11,466 nucleotides of DNA from Flavobacteriaceae bacterium (GCA_030618945.1 JAUXCI010000057.1:1-11466), one strand, 5' to 3'. Shown: positions 1-7,812, numbered from the stretch's first letter. Numbers and translations are program-made. The notes: generated by a model from the sequence alone, not told the origin.

Positions 1-472
1 CCTTAGGGTCTCTTTGCTTTTGAAGCGTCCTGCCGTCATCATCATTTCCAGGGTATCCACCTAATGGGCTAAGTGCATCCGGGGCTAGCGAAATAAAATT
101 TTCTAGGGCCACTCTTCTACCAACGTCTTCTATATATGGATTTAGACCTCGGTTTTCATGGACCACAACAACACCTGGCAATTTCTCCTTAGCATCACTT
201 GGTTTTGACAAGAGCCCTTTGATCTCTCCTCCTCCTTTCGGAGAAGAATAGGTGATGAAATCAGAACTTAATCTGGGGTCATTCTGTGCAATTGTCAGAT
301 TGTCTTTATAATTAGGCATCATAAAGCTCATTAATGAAGAGATTGTTATCCCGCCAATGGCATAGACTGATAATCTTTCCATGAATTGCCTTCTGTCAAA
401 CTTATTATGTGCATAGTCATCATATAGATCAAATACTTCCTGCTTTATGTCTTCTTTTTTTAATTCTTTCAT
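1..472 (-). CDS. Dienelactone hydrolase family protein, exported (partial, 3' end outside window)
   Basis: The first 157 codons are visible; the gene continues past the left edge. The N-terminus has a charged stretch, then DRRQFMERLS at about residues 26-35 and a short hydrophobic segment (about 38-52), which resembles a twin-arginine signal or a membrane anchor. The hydrolase core follows: VVVVHENRGLNPYIEDV (about 101-117) and SPLGGYPGND (about 135-144). These are hallmarks of the YghX-like branch of dienelactone hydrolases, alpha/beta hydrolases that cleave lactones or esters. The nucleophile, Asp and His lie outside the window, so catalytic competence cannot be judged and the substrate is unknown. 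The ATG at 472 is the natural start, 66 bases after the stop of the upstream serine hydrolase, so co-transcription is possible. Family assignment is firm; Tat export is inferred. Confidence 0.88.
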   Translation of the reverse strand, partial: MKELKKEDIKQEVFDLYDDYAHNKFDRRQFMERLSVYAIGGITISSLMSFMMPNYKDNLTIAQNDPRLSSDFITYSSPKGGGEIKGLLSKPSDAKEKLPGVVVVHENRGLNPYIEDVGRRVALENFISLAPDALSPLGGYPGNDDDGRTLQKQRDPK

Positions 473-538
473 GGTTTATATCTGCTTTTGGTTTATGTGT
501 TTTTAAGTCAAGTTCTAAATGTTTTTCCCCATTATCAG

Positions 539-1984
539 CTACCTAATGATCTTTCTATAATAGTTCCCATGTCTCACATAATGAATTATATCACCTTCTT
601 TGTCTCTTTTAAATTCCAGAGTTTCCCCCAATTCTTTATTATCTCTGATCCTTTGAAAAGTGTCGCCCTCTATATGTTTATAAAAAGTCATGGACTCTCC
701 CGGCTTTTCTGATGGCAGTCCTAGGCTCACTAATTTCCCTTCCCAAACACCAATATAAGATTCTCCCCACCATGGCATTTGACTGTAATACCCAACAAAT
801 TGATTCAAATGATCCTTATCAACCTTTTCTTCAGATTTATCTTCTTTTTTTTCGGCCTTCACCTTCTTCATAATGGAATTGATTCCTCTAACATATTTTC
901 CAGGATTCGTTCCACTTGAATTAATCATCACTGAGAAAGCCCTTTTATTCTTTAAATCCAACTGAAGTGTTGACCGGTAACCTGGACAGCTGCCCCCATG
1001 ACCAACCCATGTATTTCCATCAGGACCTTTATACACTGAAAAACCCAATCCCCAAGTGGTGGTCCAGTCTGGATTTGTCCAATGAACATTTTGCATATTT
1101 TTAAGCGTGGAGGGTTTTAAAATTTCTGTTGTAGTTGTATCTCTCAATCGAAATTGCCAAGAAGCAAATTTTCCAAGGTCAATTACGTTTGACGAAAATC
1201 CAGCAGCCGGAGTAATTCCGTTGGCTTGAAATAAATTTACTTTTTCCCGCTTACCCGTTCTTGGCATAGCGCTGTAACCAATAGCTAATTCCTCACCATA
1301 CATGGCTTTAGGCATTTCGGTCCGAGTATCTGATAATTCAAGAGGTTCAAGAATGTTTTTTTGCACATATTCCTCATAAGGAAGGCCCGATATTTCCTCA
1401 ACAATTTCTCCTAACAGCGTAAGTGCCAAATTACTATACTGGAAATACGTGGAGGCAGTATACAGCGTTTCCTGATCTTTTAATTTGTCGTCAATTTGTT
1501 CTTTAGTTGGAAAAGGAAAATCCGGACCCGTCCAATATGGGTACGCTGCTTCCCTGGGTAACCCTGAAGAATGAGTCATTAATGATCTCACGGTTATAGG
1601 TCCACTTTCGGGATACTTTTGCTTCAGTTTATAAGCCGGCAATAAGTCATCTACACGATCATCCAAACGCAGTTTACCCTCATCATATAGCTTCATGACG
1701 GCCACGGAAGTAAATAACTTAGATATGGAACAAATACTGCAAAGTGTCGAGGCCTCTGCCATAGTATTATTTTCCACATTGGATAAACCAAAAGCCCCTG
1801 ACCAAAGTACTTCCTGGTCCTCAACAACAATTGCCGTTAAGCCTGGAAGTTGATCAAAATCTTTTTGTGCCTCCAACCATACTTCTACCAGTTGAAAAGC
1901 TTCATCATATTTTTTATTACGCTGCTGGGCATATGAGAAAGTCAAAAAGAAAGAAAATACCAGAATTAAGACAAAATTTTTCAT
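539..1984 (-). CDS. Secreted serine hydrolase, class C beta-lactamase / penicillin-binding-protein-like
   Basis: A 481-residue protein when started at the ATG at 1984. An in-frame ATG at 2011 would add nine polar residues before the signal peptide and is less likely. The signal peptide (about residues 1-20) ends ...FSYAQ. The beta-lactamase fold follows with all three motifs: SISK (Ser86-x-x-Lys89), YSN (Tyr183-Asn185) and HGG (about 329-331, then SCPGYRS). Family members act as esterases, D-peptidases or beta-lactamases; the substrate cannot be read from the motifs. A Lys/Glu-rich linker (about 375-390) leads to a beta-rich C-terminal domain of about 90 residues, a common add-on in Bacteroidota members. 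Probably periplasmic. It lies downstream of the S15 hydrolase but is separated from it by 330 bases containing a likely terminator, so it probably has its own promoter. Confidence 0.92.
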   Translation of the reverse strand: MKNFVLILVFSFFLTFSYAQQRNKKYDEAFQLVEVWLEAQKDFDQLPGLTAIVVEDQEVLWSGAFGLSNVENNTMAEASTLCSICSISKLFTSVAVMKLYDEGKLRLDDRVDDLLPAYKLKQKYPESGPITVRSLMTHSSGLPREAAYPYWTGPDFPFPTKEQIDDKLKDQETLYTASTYFQYSNLALTLLGEIVEEISGLPYEEYVQKNILEPLELSDTRTEMPKAMYGEELAIGYSAMPRTGKREKVNLFQANGITPAAGFSSNVIDLGKFASWQFRLRDTTTTEILKPSTLKNMQNVHWTNPDWTTTWGLGFSVYKGPDGNTWVGHGGSCPGYRSTLQLDLKNKRAFSVMINSSGTNPGKYVRGINSIMKKVKAEKKEDKSEEKVDKDHLNQFVGYYSQMPWWGESYIGVWEGKLVSLGLPSEKPGESMTFYKHIEGDTFQRIRDNKELGETLEFKRDKEGDIIHYVRHGNYYRKIIR

Positions 1985-2047
1985 TGGATAAGGTTTATGG
2001 TTAGAAATCATTGATGTTGATGGTTTAAATAAAAGTTATAATAAGGT

Positions 2048-2055
2048 TAAATATA
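2048..2055 (-). promoter_or_regulatory. Possible -7 box for the serine hydrolase gene
   Basis: On the minus strand this reads TATATTTA, one base from the Bacteroidota consensus TAnnTTTG. It lies about 64 bases upstream of the ATG at 1984. No TTG -33 element was found at the expected spacing, and the region is very AT-rich, so chance occurrence is likely enough to keep this tentative. Confidence 0.22.
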
Positions 2056-2233
2056 TTCATCCAAGATAATAAAAGTTTAAACACCAACCATGCTAACATC
2101 AGCCACAGCTTACATTTGGAACCTAAATAGCTATAACCAAATCTTTCTTACTTTTCGATAGCACTAAGTTGATCCTTACCAGTCATCTGCCAATGTCCTA
2201 AGAAAATATTTTTTTTATAATTGATTTAAAGGT

Positions 2234-2266
2234 GCTTTCAAAAGAATTGTAAGGTCTTTTGAAAGC
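2234..2266. repeat. Perfect 12-bp inverted repeat with 9-base loop
   Basis: The left arm GCTTTCAAAAGA (2234-2245) is exactly complementary to the right arm TCTTTTGAAAGC (2255-2266), with a 9-base spacer ATTGTAAGG. It lies about 50 bases beyond the S15 stop codon. Neither strand has a T-run directly after the stem, so it is not a textbook intrinsic terminator. It could be a back-up transcription end, an mRNA-stabilising 3' hairpin or a protein-binding site. Confidence 0.7.
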
Positions 2267-2278
2267 AATTATTTCAGA

Positions 2279-2303
2279 ATAAAACGCAGGCATCATCAGC
2301 CTG
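2279..2303 (-). terminator. Probable intrinsic terminator of the S15 hydrolase gene
   Basis: Reading the minus strand from about 12 bases past the S15 TAA stop, CAGGC-TGATGAT-GCCTG forms a 5-bp GC-rich stem with a 7-base loop, followed at once by CGTTTTATT. This has the layout of a short Rho-independent terminator. The stem is short and the T-run is broken by an A, so confidence is moderate. Confidence 0.5.
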
Positions 2304-2314
2304 AACAGGTATTC

Positions 2315-4468
2315 TTAATTTTTTAAAACACTAATTGATATACTGGATGGATGATTAGCATCGTGATATATTCGATGTGTGGCCTTTATAAAATCTTTCT
2401 CCTCTGCCTCATAAATATTCACAAACTGTTGAGGATTTATATCTATTAGCGGGAACCAGGAATTTTGCACTTGAATCATAATTCTATGTCCCTTTTTAAA
2501 TTGATGAGCCGTATCCGGAATTTCAAAAGATACTTTGGTTACTTCATTTGGGACAAAGGGTTCGGGTTGTTCAAAACTGTTTCTGAATTTGCCCCTCAAC
2601 ACTTCCCCTCTTACCAACATTTGATAGCCTCCCATAGGAACTTTCATATCATTCTTAGGATAATCATTCATTTCATCTGGAAACACATCTATCATTTTAA
2701 CCACATAATCAGCATCTGTACCTGAAGTGCTCACAAAAAATTCAACTTTAAGTGGCCCAACAACAGTAATATCTTCTTCTAAAATTTCGGTTTGGTACAC
2801 CATTACATCCGGCCTTCTGCTCGCGAATCGCTGGTCATCTGTTAAATACTCTCTTGTTCTACGAAGATGTACATCCTCTGTATAAGGAACCGGTTTATTA
2901 GGGTCAACTATATATTCATCAAAGCATTCTTGGCTTTCCGGTTGAGAAAAGCTAAGTTTTTCATCACAATCCAAATACAGTATCCTTTGTTCAGCCTCTG
3001 CAGGCGGCCAACTCTTAAAACCTTTCCATTCATTTGAACCAGTAACAAATATAGAAGCCTCGGGCAAATTCATTTCTCCCTTATCCTTTAAATAATAATT
3101 AAAGAATTGTAACTCCATTTCTTTATAATAAATTGAAGTATCACTTCCAAAATGAATATTCCCAAGCTTATTGGCATTTTTACTACCCCATTGACCGTGG
3201 AACCAAGGCCCCATCACCAACCTGTTTTGATTATCGCTGTTCTGTTTTTCTATAGCCTCATAAGTATTAAGTGGTCCATATAGATCCTCAGCATCAAACC
3301 AACCACCAACCACTAAAACAGCTGGCTTCACATTAGTTAGATGTGGAAGCACATTGCGTTCCTTCCAAAAGTCATCATAATTTGGGTGTGACATTAAATC
3401 GGACCAGAATTGAATAGAATCTCCAAAATAATCACGTTGCACATTTTTGACTGGACCTATATCTTTATAAAAATCATAGTTGTCACTATTATTAAATTTA
3501 AATGAAGAAGGACTCTCTCGAGTGGGTTCGGGTCTTGGCCTGCCCACACTCGAATAAAAAGAAAAGGCATCCATCAACAGGAAAGCCCCATTATGATGCC
3601 AATCATCCCCAAGAAACCAATTAGTCACTGGCGCCTGAGGAGAAGCAGCCTTTAAGGCGGGATGCGCATTAGGCAAAGCCATAGTCGAGTAAAAGCCGGG
3701 ATAGGATACACCAAAAATTCCCACTTTACCATTGTTATTAGCCACATTTTTCACTAACCAGTCGATGGTATCATAAGTGTCACTGTTCTCATCAATTTCC
3801 TTTTTCTTTTTATTCGGATTATAAGGTCTAACGTCTTCAAATATGCCTTCACTCATATAACGCCCTCTAACATCCTGATAAACTATAATATATTTTTCTT
3901 TTAGTAAATGAGTCAAACTCTTCAACCTGTTGCTATATTGACCTTCTTTAGGTTCGCTATTATAAGGAGTCCTGACAATTAAAATTGGATAGGAATCTGA
4001 ATTATCTTTTGGACTATAGATGGAGGTAAATAAATTTATACCATCTCTCATTTCAATTTGCCGTTCCTCTTTGTCATATTCCTCTTTTATAGTCACTATA
4101 CTCCCTTCAGGAGGCGCAATGCTTTGCCTTCCAAAATTCAATGCAATTGAGTTTCCTGGATATTTCCAATCACCATTTATTGTTTGATTTTCACTTGAAA
4201 ATGATCCTTTATAATCAAGCCCCCATATCTTAAATTTAACTGTGTTTCCTGAAATAATTAGGGTGTCTAGCGGATTAGCAAAAGACCCTCCATCTGGATC
4301 ATCTATGGTAGCTGAAAAACCTGATTCGTTCTGAACCACGTGCATATCAATGCGAACGCTTATATCTGGAAAATTGGCAATGCTATGCCATGTGCCGGTG
4401 ATTTCCTGTGAATAACCGAAATTGAAAATAAATTGAAACAGGGCTAAAACAAGATAGAATTTTTTCAT
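2315..4468 (-). CDS. Secreted CocE/NonD (S15) family alpha/beta hydrolase with N-terminal beta-rich domain
   Basis: A 717-residue exported hydrolase. The signal peptide (about 1-20) ends ...NFGYSQ. Residues about 21-115 form a beta-rich module (GTWHS..., ATIDDPDGG..., INGDWKY...) of a kind found at the N-terminus of several Bacteroidota serine hydrolases. The S15 catalytic domain begins near 135 (EMRDGINLFTSIYSP) and includes YQDVRGRYMSEG (197-208) and the nucleophile elbow GVSYPG with Ser255. The likely acid is Asp392 in GGWFDAED, and the likely base His424 in GPWFHGQW. The C-terminal jelly roll (about 520-717) includes TSGTDADYVVKMIDVFPDE. Relatives include X-prolyl dipeptidases, cocaine esterase, glutaryl-7-ACA acylases and alpha-amino acid ester hydrolases. 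The GWFDAED motif resembles the ester hydrolase/acylase branch, but substrate is uncertain. The ATG at 4468 fits the signal peptide. A terminator appears to follow the gene. Confidence 0.92.
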   Translation of the reverse strand: MKKFYLVLALFQFIFNFGYSQEITGTWHSIANFPDISVRIDMHVVQNESGFSATIDDPDGGSFANPLDTLIISGNTVKFKIWGLDYKGSFSSENQTINGDWKYPGNSIALNFGRQSIAPPEGSIVTIKEEYDKEERQIEMRDGINLFTSIYSPKDNSDSYPILIVRTPYNSEPKEGQYSNRLKSLTHLLKEKYIIVYQDVRGRYMSEGIFEDVRPYNPNKKKKEIDENSDTYDTIDWLVKNVANNNGKVGIFGVSYPGFYSTMALPNAHPALKAASPQAPVTNWFLGDDWHHNGAFLLMDAFSFYSSVGRPRPEPTRESPSSFKFNNSDNYDFYKDIGPVKNVQRDYFGDSIQFWSDLMSHPNYDDFWKERNVLPHLTNVKPAVLVVGGWFDAEDLYGPLNTYEAIEKQNSDNQNRLVMGPWFHGQWGSKNANKLGNIHFGSDTSIYYKEMELQFFNYYLKDKGEMNLPEASIFVTGSNEWKGFKSWPPAEAEQRILYLDCDEKLSFSQPESQECFDEYIVDPNKPVPYTEDVHLRRTREYLTDDQRFASRRPDVMVYQTEILEEDITVVGPLKVEFFVSTSGTDADYVVKMIDVFPDEMNDYPKNDMKVPMGGYQMLVRGEVLRGKFRNSFEQPEPFVPNEVTKVSFEIPDTAHQFKKGHRIMIQVQNSWFPLIDINPQQFVNIYEAEEKDFIKATHRIYHDANHPSSISISVLKN

Positions 4469-4567
4469 TTGGATAGTGGGTTTAGTTAGTTGATGAGTAC
4501 AAAGCTCAAGATCTCAATCATATAAGTCGACAAGTAAAAGAAAATCGAACTTACTGCTTGATTTTAG

Positions 4568-4575
4568 TAAATATA
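4568..4575 (-). promoter_or_regulatory. Possible -7 box for the S15 hydrolase gene
   Basis: The minus strand reads TATATTTA, one mismatch from TAnnTTTG, in the 153-base gap after the pullulanase gene and about 100 bases upstream of the S15 start. No clear -33 TTG was found. The gap is long enough to hold a promoter, but this site is only suggestive. Confidence 0.22.
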
Positions 4576-4621
4576 TAAGATTTTTTTGACTTAGAATGAA
4601 TGTTGAAGGTGTCAGCAGTTT

Positions 4622-6610
4622 TTACTTTTGAAAAACCACCATCATCGAAGTCGCAGGTATTTCAACCGAACCTTTAACGCTTTTATTTTTATCAAAGAAA
4701 AAATCATCTCCCAAAACGGCTATGAGCCATTCTCCTTGTAAATCATAATTCACAGCCTGTGGTTTCGCATTATAAACAACATAAATATTTTTCCAGATAT
4801 CACCATTGGCGAAATCCTTAATTTGAAAACTTATTAAACCATTTGCTGTCTTTTTAAATTCCAGTTTGTTTCTGAGCTCCTCTGAAGACGTCATCCTAAA
4901 AGCGGGGTGTTGCTTTCTTAAAGTAATTAAGTTCTTGTAATATTCTACCACCTTGGCATTAGACACTTTCCAGTTCCAGTCAATTTGATTAATTGAATCA
5001 GGTAAATTATAGGAATTATGATTCCCATTTTTTGTTCTTAACATTTCAGCTCCGGCGTGTATAAAAGCAGTTCCCTGAGACGTCATCACCACAGCATTAG
5101 CCAATTTATCCATCTGAATAATATCCTTCTCATCAGCATCAGTTCTGGATACTTTTAGTTTGTCATACAAGGTATGGTTGTCATGACAGGAAACATATGA
5201 AATTGATTGCCAGGGCTCATCAGCCCAGGCAGCGTCTGAATAATTAACTGATTGATAGTCAATTTGAGGATGCTCTATGCAGCCCACTATACCCATTTTA
5301 ACAGATTCCTCACTATTTACGGCCCCGCTTACAAAACCGGTACTTTTATCTTCAAATACAGACCCTTTTAAACCATCTCTCATATCATCGCTAAATGCAG
5401 TAATTTGCGGCATCTTTGTGATATTTTTCTTCAAGGCCTGTTGCGATGCCAGTAGGGGTGAATCCCCTGCTGTCCAGCCTTCTCCATAAACAAAAATATT
5501 CGGATTCACCTTTTTAAGCGTTTTTGCAACTTCATTCATTGTTGTAATGTCATGAATTCCCATCAGGTCAAAACGAAAACCATCCAAATGGTATTCTTTG
5601 GCCCAATAGCTTACTGATTCCAATATAAATTTGCGCATCATTTCCTTATCTGAGGCCGTTTCATTGCCGCAGGCAGAGGCATCGGATGGCCTACCATCTT
5701 CCCAATGTCTGTAATAATAACCCGGCGCCTCTAAATTAAAATTAGAATTTTCAAAGGCTCCGCCAGTATGGTTATACACAACATCCAGGACAACTCCTAT
5801 ACCTTTGTCATGAAATGCTTTTACCATTTCTTTGAACTCCTTGATTCGTACTTCAGCCTTGTAAGGATTAGAAGAAAAAGAACCTTCAGGGACATTATAA
5901 TTATTAGGATCATAGCCCCAATTGAATTGAGCGCTATCCAATTTTGTTTCATCAATTGAATAATGATCATAAGTGGGCAGTAAATGAACGTGGGTAATAC
6001 CCATTTCACTAAGGTGATCTATACCTGTGGCTACACCTTTTGGTCCATGTGTGCCTTCTTCAACAAGCCCCAAATACTTCCCGGGCATTGACGAACCAGA
6101 TTGAGGATGGATGGTCATGTCTCTTATATGCAATTCGTAAATAATCGCCTCGTTTGTATGTTTTATTTCCGGCCCTTTATCAGCTGCCCAACCTTCTGGA
6201 TTTGTCATGTTTAAATCAATAACCATAGCCCTTTTGCCGTTCACTCCTACTGCCTGAGCATAAATCCCTGGATATTCCTCCAACCAATTTCCATCGATCT
6301 TGATCTGGTAGGTATAATAGGTGCCTTGTAAATCATCCTCTAAACCAATATACCACAAGCCATTTTGACCTGCATCAAATAAATGTGTTTCTAATGGCCT
6401 TCCTCCATTGCCTTTCTGGTACAAATGTAATCTCACCTCCTGTGCTGCAGGAGACCAAAGACTAAAGTTTGTATACTCTTTATTATAATCCAACCACAAA
6501 TTCGTTTTAAACGGATCTGAATCCGTCTTAAACTCATTAATTATCGGTTTATCCTCTGAACAAGAATTCAATAAAGCTGATAAGAACAGCATATTTATCA
6601 TGCGTTTCAT
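4622..6610 (-). CDS. pulA: Type I pullulanase, lipoprotein (GH13)
   Basis: A 662-residue enzyme expected to hydrolyse alpha-1,6 branch linkages in pullulan, glycogen or starch-derived dextrins. The lipoprotein signal has Cys17 in LLNSC. The next residues, SEDK, are acidic and resemble Bacteroidota lipoprotein export signals, so display on the cell surface is plausible. A CBM48-like N-terminal domain (about 35-135) precedes the GH13 barrel. The type I pullulanase signature is FNWGYDP at 229-235 (usually YNWGYDP). The four GH13 regions are present: DVVYNH (276-281), GFRFD with nucleophile Asp348, VYGEGW with acid/base Glu377, and SCHDNH with Asp477. A beta domain closes the protein (about 580-662). 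Length is normal for the family. It starts 34 bases after the membrane protein gene, so the two are probably co-transcribed. No SusC/SusD pair or other amylase is in the window. Confidence 0.95.
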   Translation of the reverse strand: MKRMINMLFLSALLNSCSEDKPIINEFKTDSDPFKTNLWLDYNKEYTNFSLWSPAAQEVRLHLYQKGNGGRPLETHLFDAGQNGLWYIGLEDDLQGTYYTYQIKIDGNWLEEYPGIYAQAVGVNGKRAMVIDLNMTNPEGWAADKGPEIKHTNEAIIYELHIRDMTIHPQSGSSMPGKYLGLVEEGTHGPKGVATGIDHLSEMGITHVHLLPTYDHYSIDETKLDSAQFNWGYDPNNYNVPEGSFSSNPYKAEVRIKEFKEMVKAFHDKGIGVVLDVVYNHTGGAFENSNFNLEAPGYYYRHWEDGRPSDASACGNETASDKEMMRKFILESVSYWAKEYHLDGFRFDLMGIHDITTMNEVAKTLKKVNPNIFVYGEGWTAGDSPLLASQQALKKNITKMPQITAFSDDMRDGLKGSVFEDKSTGFVSGAVNSEESVKMGIVGCIEHPQIDYQSVNYSDAAWADEPWQSISYVSCHDNHTLYDKLKVSRTDADEKDIIQMDKLANAVVMTSQGTAFIHAGAEMLRTKNGNHNSYNLPDSINQIDWNWKVSNAKVVEYYKNLITLRKQHPAFRMTSSEELRNKLEFKKTANGLISFQIKDFANGDIWKNIYVVYNAKPQAVNYDLQGEWLIAVLGDDFFFDKNKSVKGSVEIPATSMMVVFQK

Positions 6611-6644
6611 ATTTATGATTTAATGTGACATCCTTTAGTATCAC

Positions 6645-7313
6645 TTATTTTAAAATTTCTATACCTCCTTTAACAAGTATCAAACCTACAAAACCAAGCA
6701 TAAAGACCAACAGGGTGGCATTGTTTTTAATCAACCATTTCTTCCAAATCAAAAAAGTAGGTTCAATTCTTTTTTCCGCAAAAACATAAACCATTACCGG
6801 AAATAATAAAGTCAAACTCCCAATCAATGAAAATAATAACAAGGCAATAAAAATGCTTTCATTCTCGGGTAATGATTGATTGATTCTAACTGCACCGGCA
6901 GCACTGAATGCCATATTTTTAACATTTGCAGCTGAAAATAAAAATCCCGTAAGCATCGATTTTCGCACTCCGAACTTATCGATACTCAAAAACAATTTTG
7001 GTGTAACAATTTCATCTTCGCTGCGTGGCCTGTTAAGCCAGGTTTTAAAAGCAAAGAACAACAAACTAAGCCCCAGGACTATCCTGATAACACCAGAGTA
7101 GACACTTGGCATGTCATGCTTGCTACCCAAACCAGGAATGATTATGATCAATAAACCAATGCCATAAATTCCCAAAATCCATCCCAGCAAAAACCACAGG
7201 GAATTGCTTTTGGCCTTTGGAGTCATCAGAATGATGATAATGGCTATCAATGGGAAAGGGCTTAAAGCCAGACCAAGTGACATTGGAAAAGCTTCTTTCA
7301 GGGCTTCAAACAT
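6645..7313 (-). CDS. GAP/Sap family six-helix membrane protein
   Basis: A 222-residue integral membrane protein. Hydrophobic segments lie at about 10-30, 38-58, 72-92, 117-140, 153-178 and 198-217, giving six helices with a charged loop (about 93-116). The opening (FPMSLGLALSPFPLIAIIIIL) and the NVKNMAFSAAGA segment near 130-141 match the GAP/Sap (SfLAP) family, which is distantly LysE-like. Mycobacterial members are linked to lipid transport; roles in Bacteroidota are not established, so I give no substrate. The ATG at 7313 overlaps the last 16 bases of a small ORF carrying the VOC remnant. Translational coupling or reinitiation is possible. The pullulanase gene follows after 34 bases. Confidence 0.8.
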   Translation of the reverse strand: MFEALKEAFPMSLGLALSPFPLIAIIIILMTPKAKSNSLWFLLGWILGIYGIGLLIIIIPGLGSKHDMPSVYSGVIRIVLGLSLLFFAFKTWLNRPRSEDEIVTPKLFLSIDKFGVRKSMLTGFLFSAANVKNMAFSAAGAVRINQSLPENESIFIALLLFSLIGSLTLLFPVMVYVFAEKRIEPTFLIWKKWLIKNNATLLVFMLGFVGLILVKGGIEILK

Positions 7314-7420
7314 ATAAATAGCAACTCATTAAAAATTATCGAATTATTCAAAGCCTTGTCATAGTCTTTTACCAGCAAGGCAATACGAGCGATACGTTGT
7401 ATTGATTTTAGCTGATCCAT
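7298..7420 (-). pseudogene. Remnant of a VOC/glyoxalase family gene (N-terminal 25 residues only)
   Basis: The 40-residue ORF from the ATG at 7420 begins with the segment IQRIARIALLVKDYDKAL (from about residue 7). This closely matches the first beta strand and helix of glyoxalase/bleomycin-resistance (VOC) proteins, where it is normally followed by FY-x-x-x-LGF and about 100 more residues. Here similarity stops near position 7345 and the rest (NNSIIFNELLF...) is unrelated, ending in a stop inside the GAP-family gene. This looks like a VOC gene truncated by deletion, with the membrane protein gene now joined to its 5' end. A real small leader peptide is the alternative. An in-frame ATG at 7489 would add 23 residues unlike VOC proteins. 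Recognition is from memory of the family pattern only. Confidence 0.6.
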
Positions 7421-7542
7421 AGGCGTTTTTTGAATTAATGATAAAGCTATATACTTTATTAATAAAGCCCGAAGGAAACCAAATATCAATTAGAATATAA
7501 ATTGAATACCTTTCTGGCTAACTGAATAGTTTAGTGTTTTCT

Positions 7543-7562
7543 CAAATATAAACAAATATAAA
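7543..7562 (-). promoter_or_regulatory. Tandem 10-bp repeat carrying two TATATTTG -7 boxes
   Basis: The plus strand reads CAAATATAAA twice in direct succession. On the minus strand each copy contains TATATTTG, an exact match to the Bacteroidota -7 element TAnnTTTG. The boxes lie about 125-140 bases upstream of the VOC-remnant ATG and could drive the remnant, membrane protein and pullulanase genes. No -33 TTG lies at good spacing, so the promoter call is moderate at best. Confidence 0.38.
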
Positions 7563-7605
7563 AAGTCTGAATCGCTAAGATTTGATATTAATTTGTTCTT
7601 TTCTT

Positions 7606-7623
7606 GTTTTTGGCAACAAAAAC
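7606..7623. repeat. 7-bp perfect inverted repeat with GCAA loop
   Basis: GTTTTTG (7606-7612) and CAAAAAC (7617-7623) are exact complements around GCAA. In plus-strand RNA this would be a stem capped by a GNRA tetraloop. It lies in the divergent intergenic region, about 190 bases before the PAS gene, and has no T-run after it. An operator is possible. Confidence 0.4.
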
Positions 7624-7812
7624 GTTCAAAGCTATCTGTTTACACAAGCAACATACTCTTGATTTACATGTGTTTAGCAAGTAAAAAAATATAGATATTT
7701 TTCAGTTATCATAATTAATCATTACCTTTAGAATTGGTATAAGCCAAATTATGCTATTTAACGGTCATATTTTTAGCTCATTTAACCATTCATTCTTAAA
7801 TACTGATATCAT

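Larger units (their letters stand above)
1985..2314. other. Intergenic region between two secreted hydrolase genes
   Basis: There are 330 bases with no credible gene. From right to left it holds a small GC-stem hairpin with a T-run just after the S15 stop (2279-2303), a perfect 12-base inverted repeat (2234-2266), and a -7-like TATATTTA box (2048-2055, minus) ahead of the serine hydrolase. Nothing else stood out on either strand. Confidence 0.6.
7421..7812. other. Divergent intergenic region
   Basis: These 392 bases hold no credible gene and separate the minus-strand block from the plus-strand PAS/MBL pair. Contents noted: a tandem 10-base repeat containing two TATATTTG boxes for the minus strand (7543-7562), a 7-bp perfect inverted repeat with a GCAA loop (7606-7623), and a weak plus-strand -7-like TACCTTTA (7723-7730) about 80 bases before the PAS start. 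Nothing else was found in this very AT-rich stretch. Confidence 0.6.

Noticed and set aside
488..712. A 74-codon plus-strand ORF over the end of the serine hydrolase gene
   Set aside because: It mostly overlaps the C-terminal coding sequence of the serine hydrolase in antisense and has no domain or start signal.
5821..6009. A 62-codon minus-strand ORF inside the pullulanase gene
   Set aside because: It lies in another frame within conserved GH13 sequence including the FNWGYDP motif, so it is a shadow.
7723..7730. TACCTTTA as the -7 box of the PAS/MBL pair
   Set aside because: It differs from TAnnTTTG at the final base and has no TTG at good spacing; too weak to list as a promoter.
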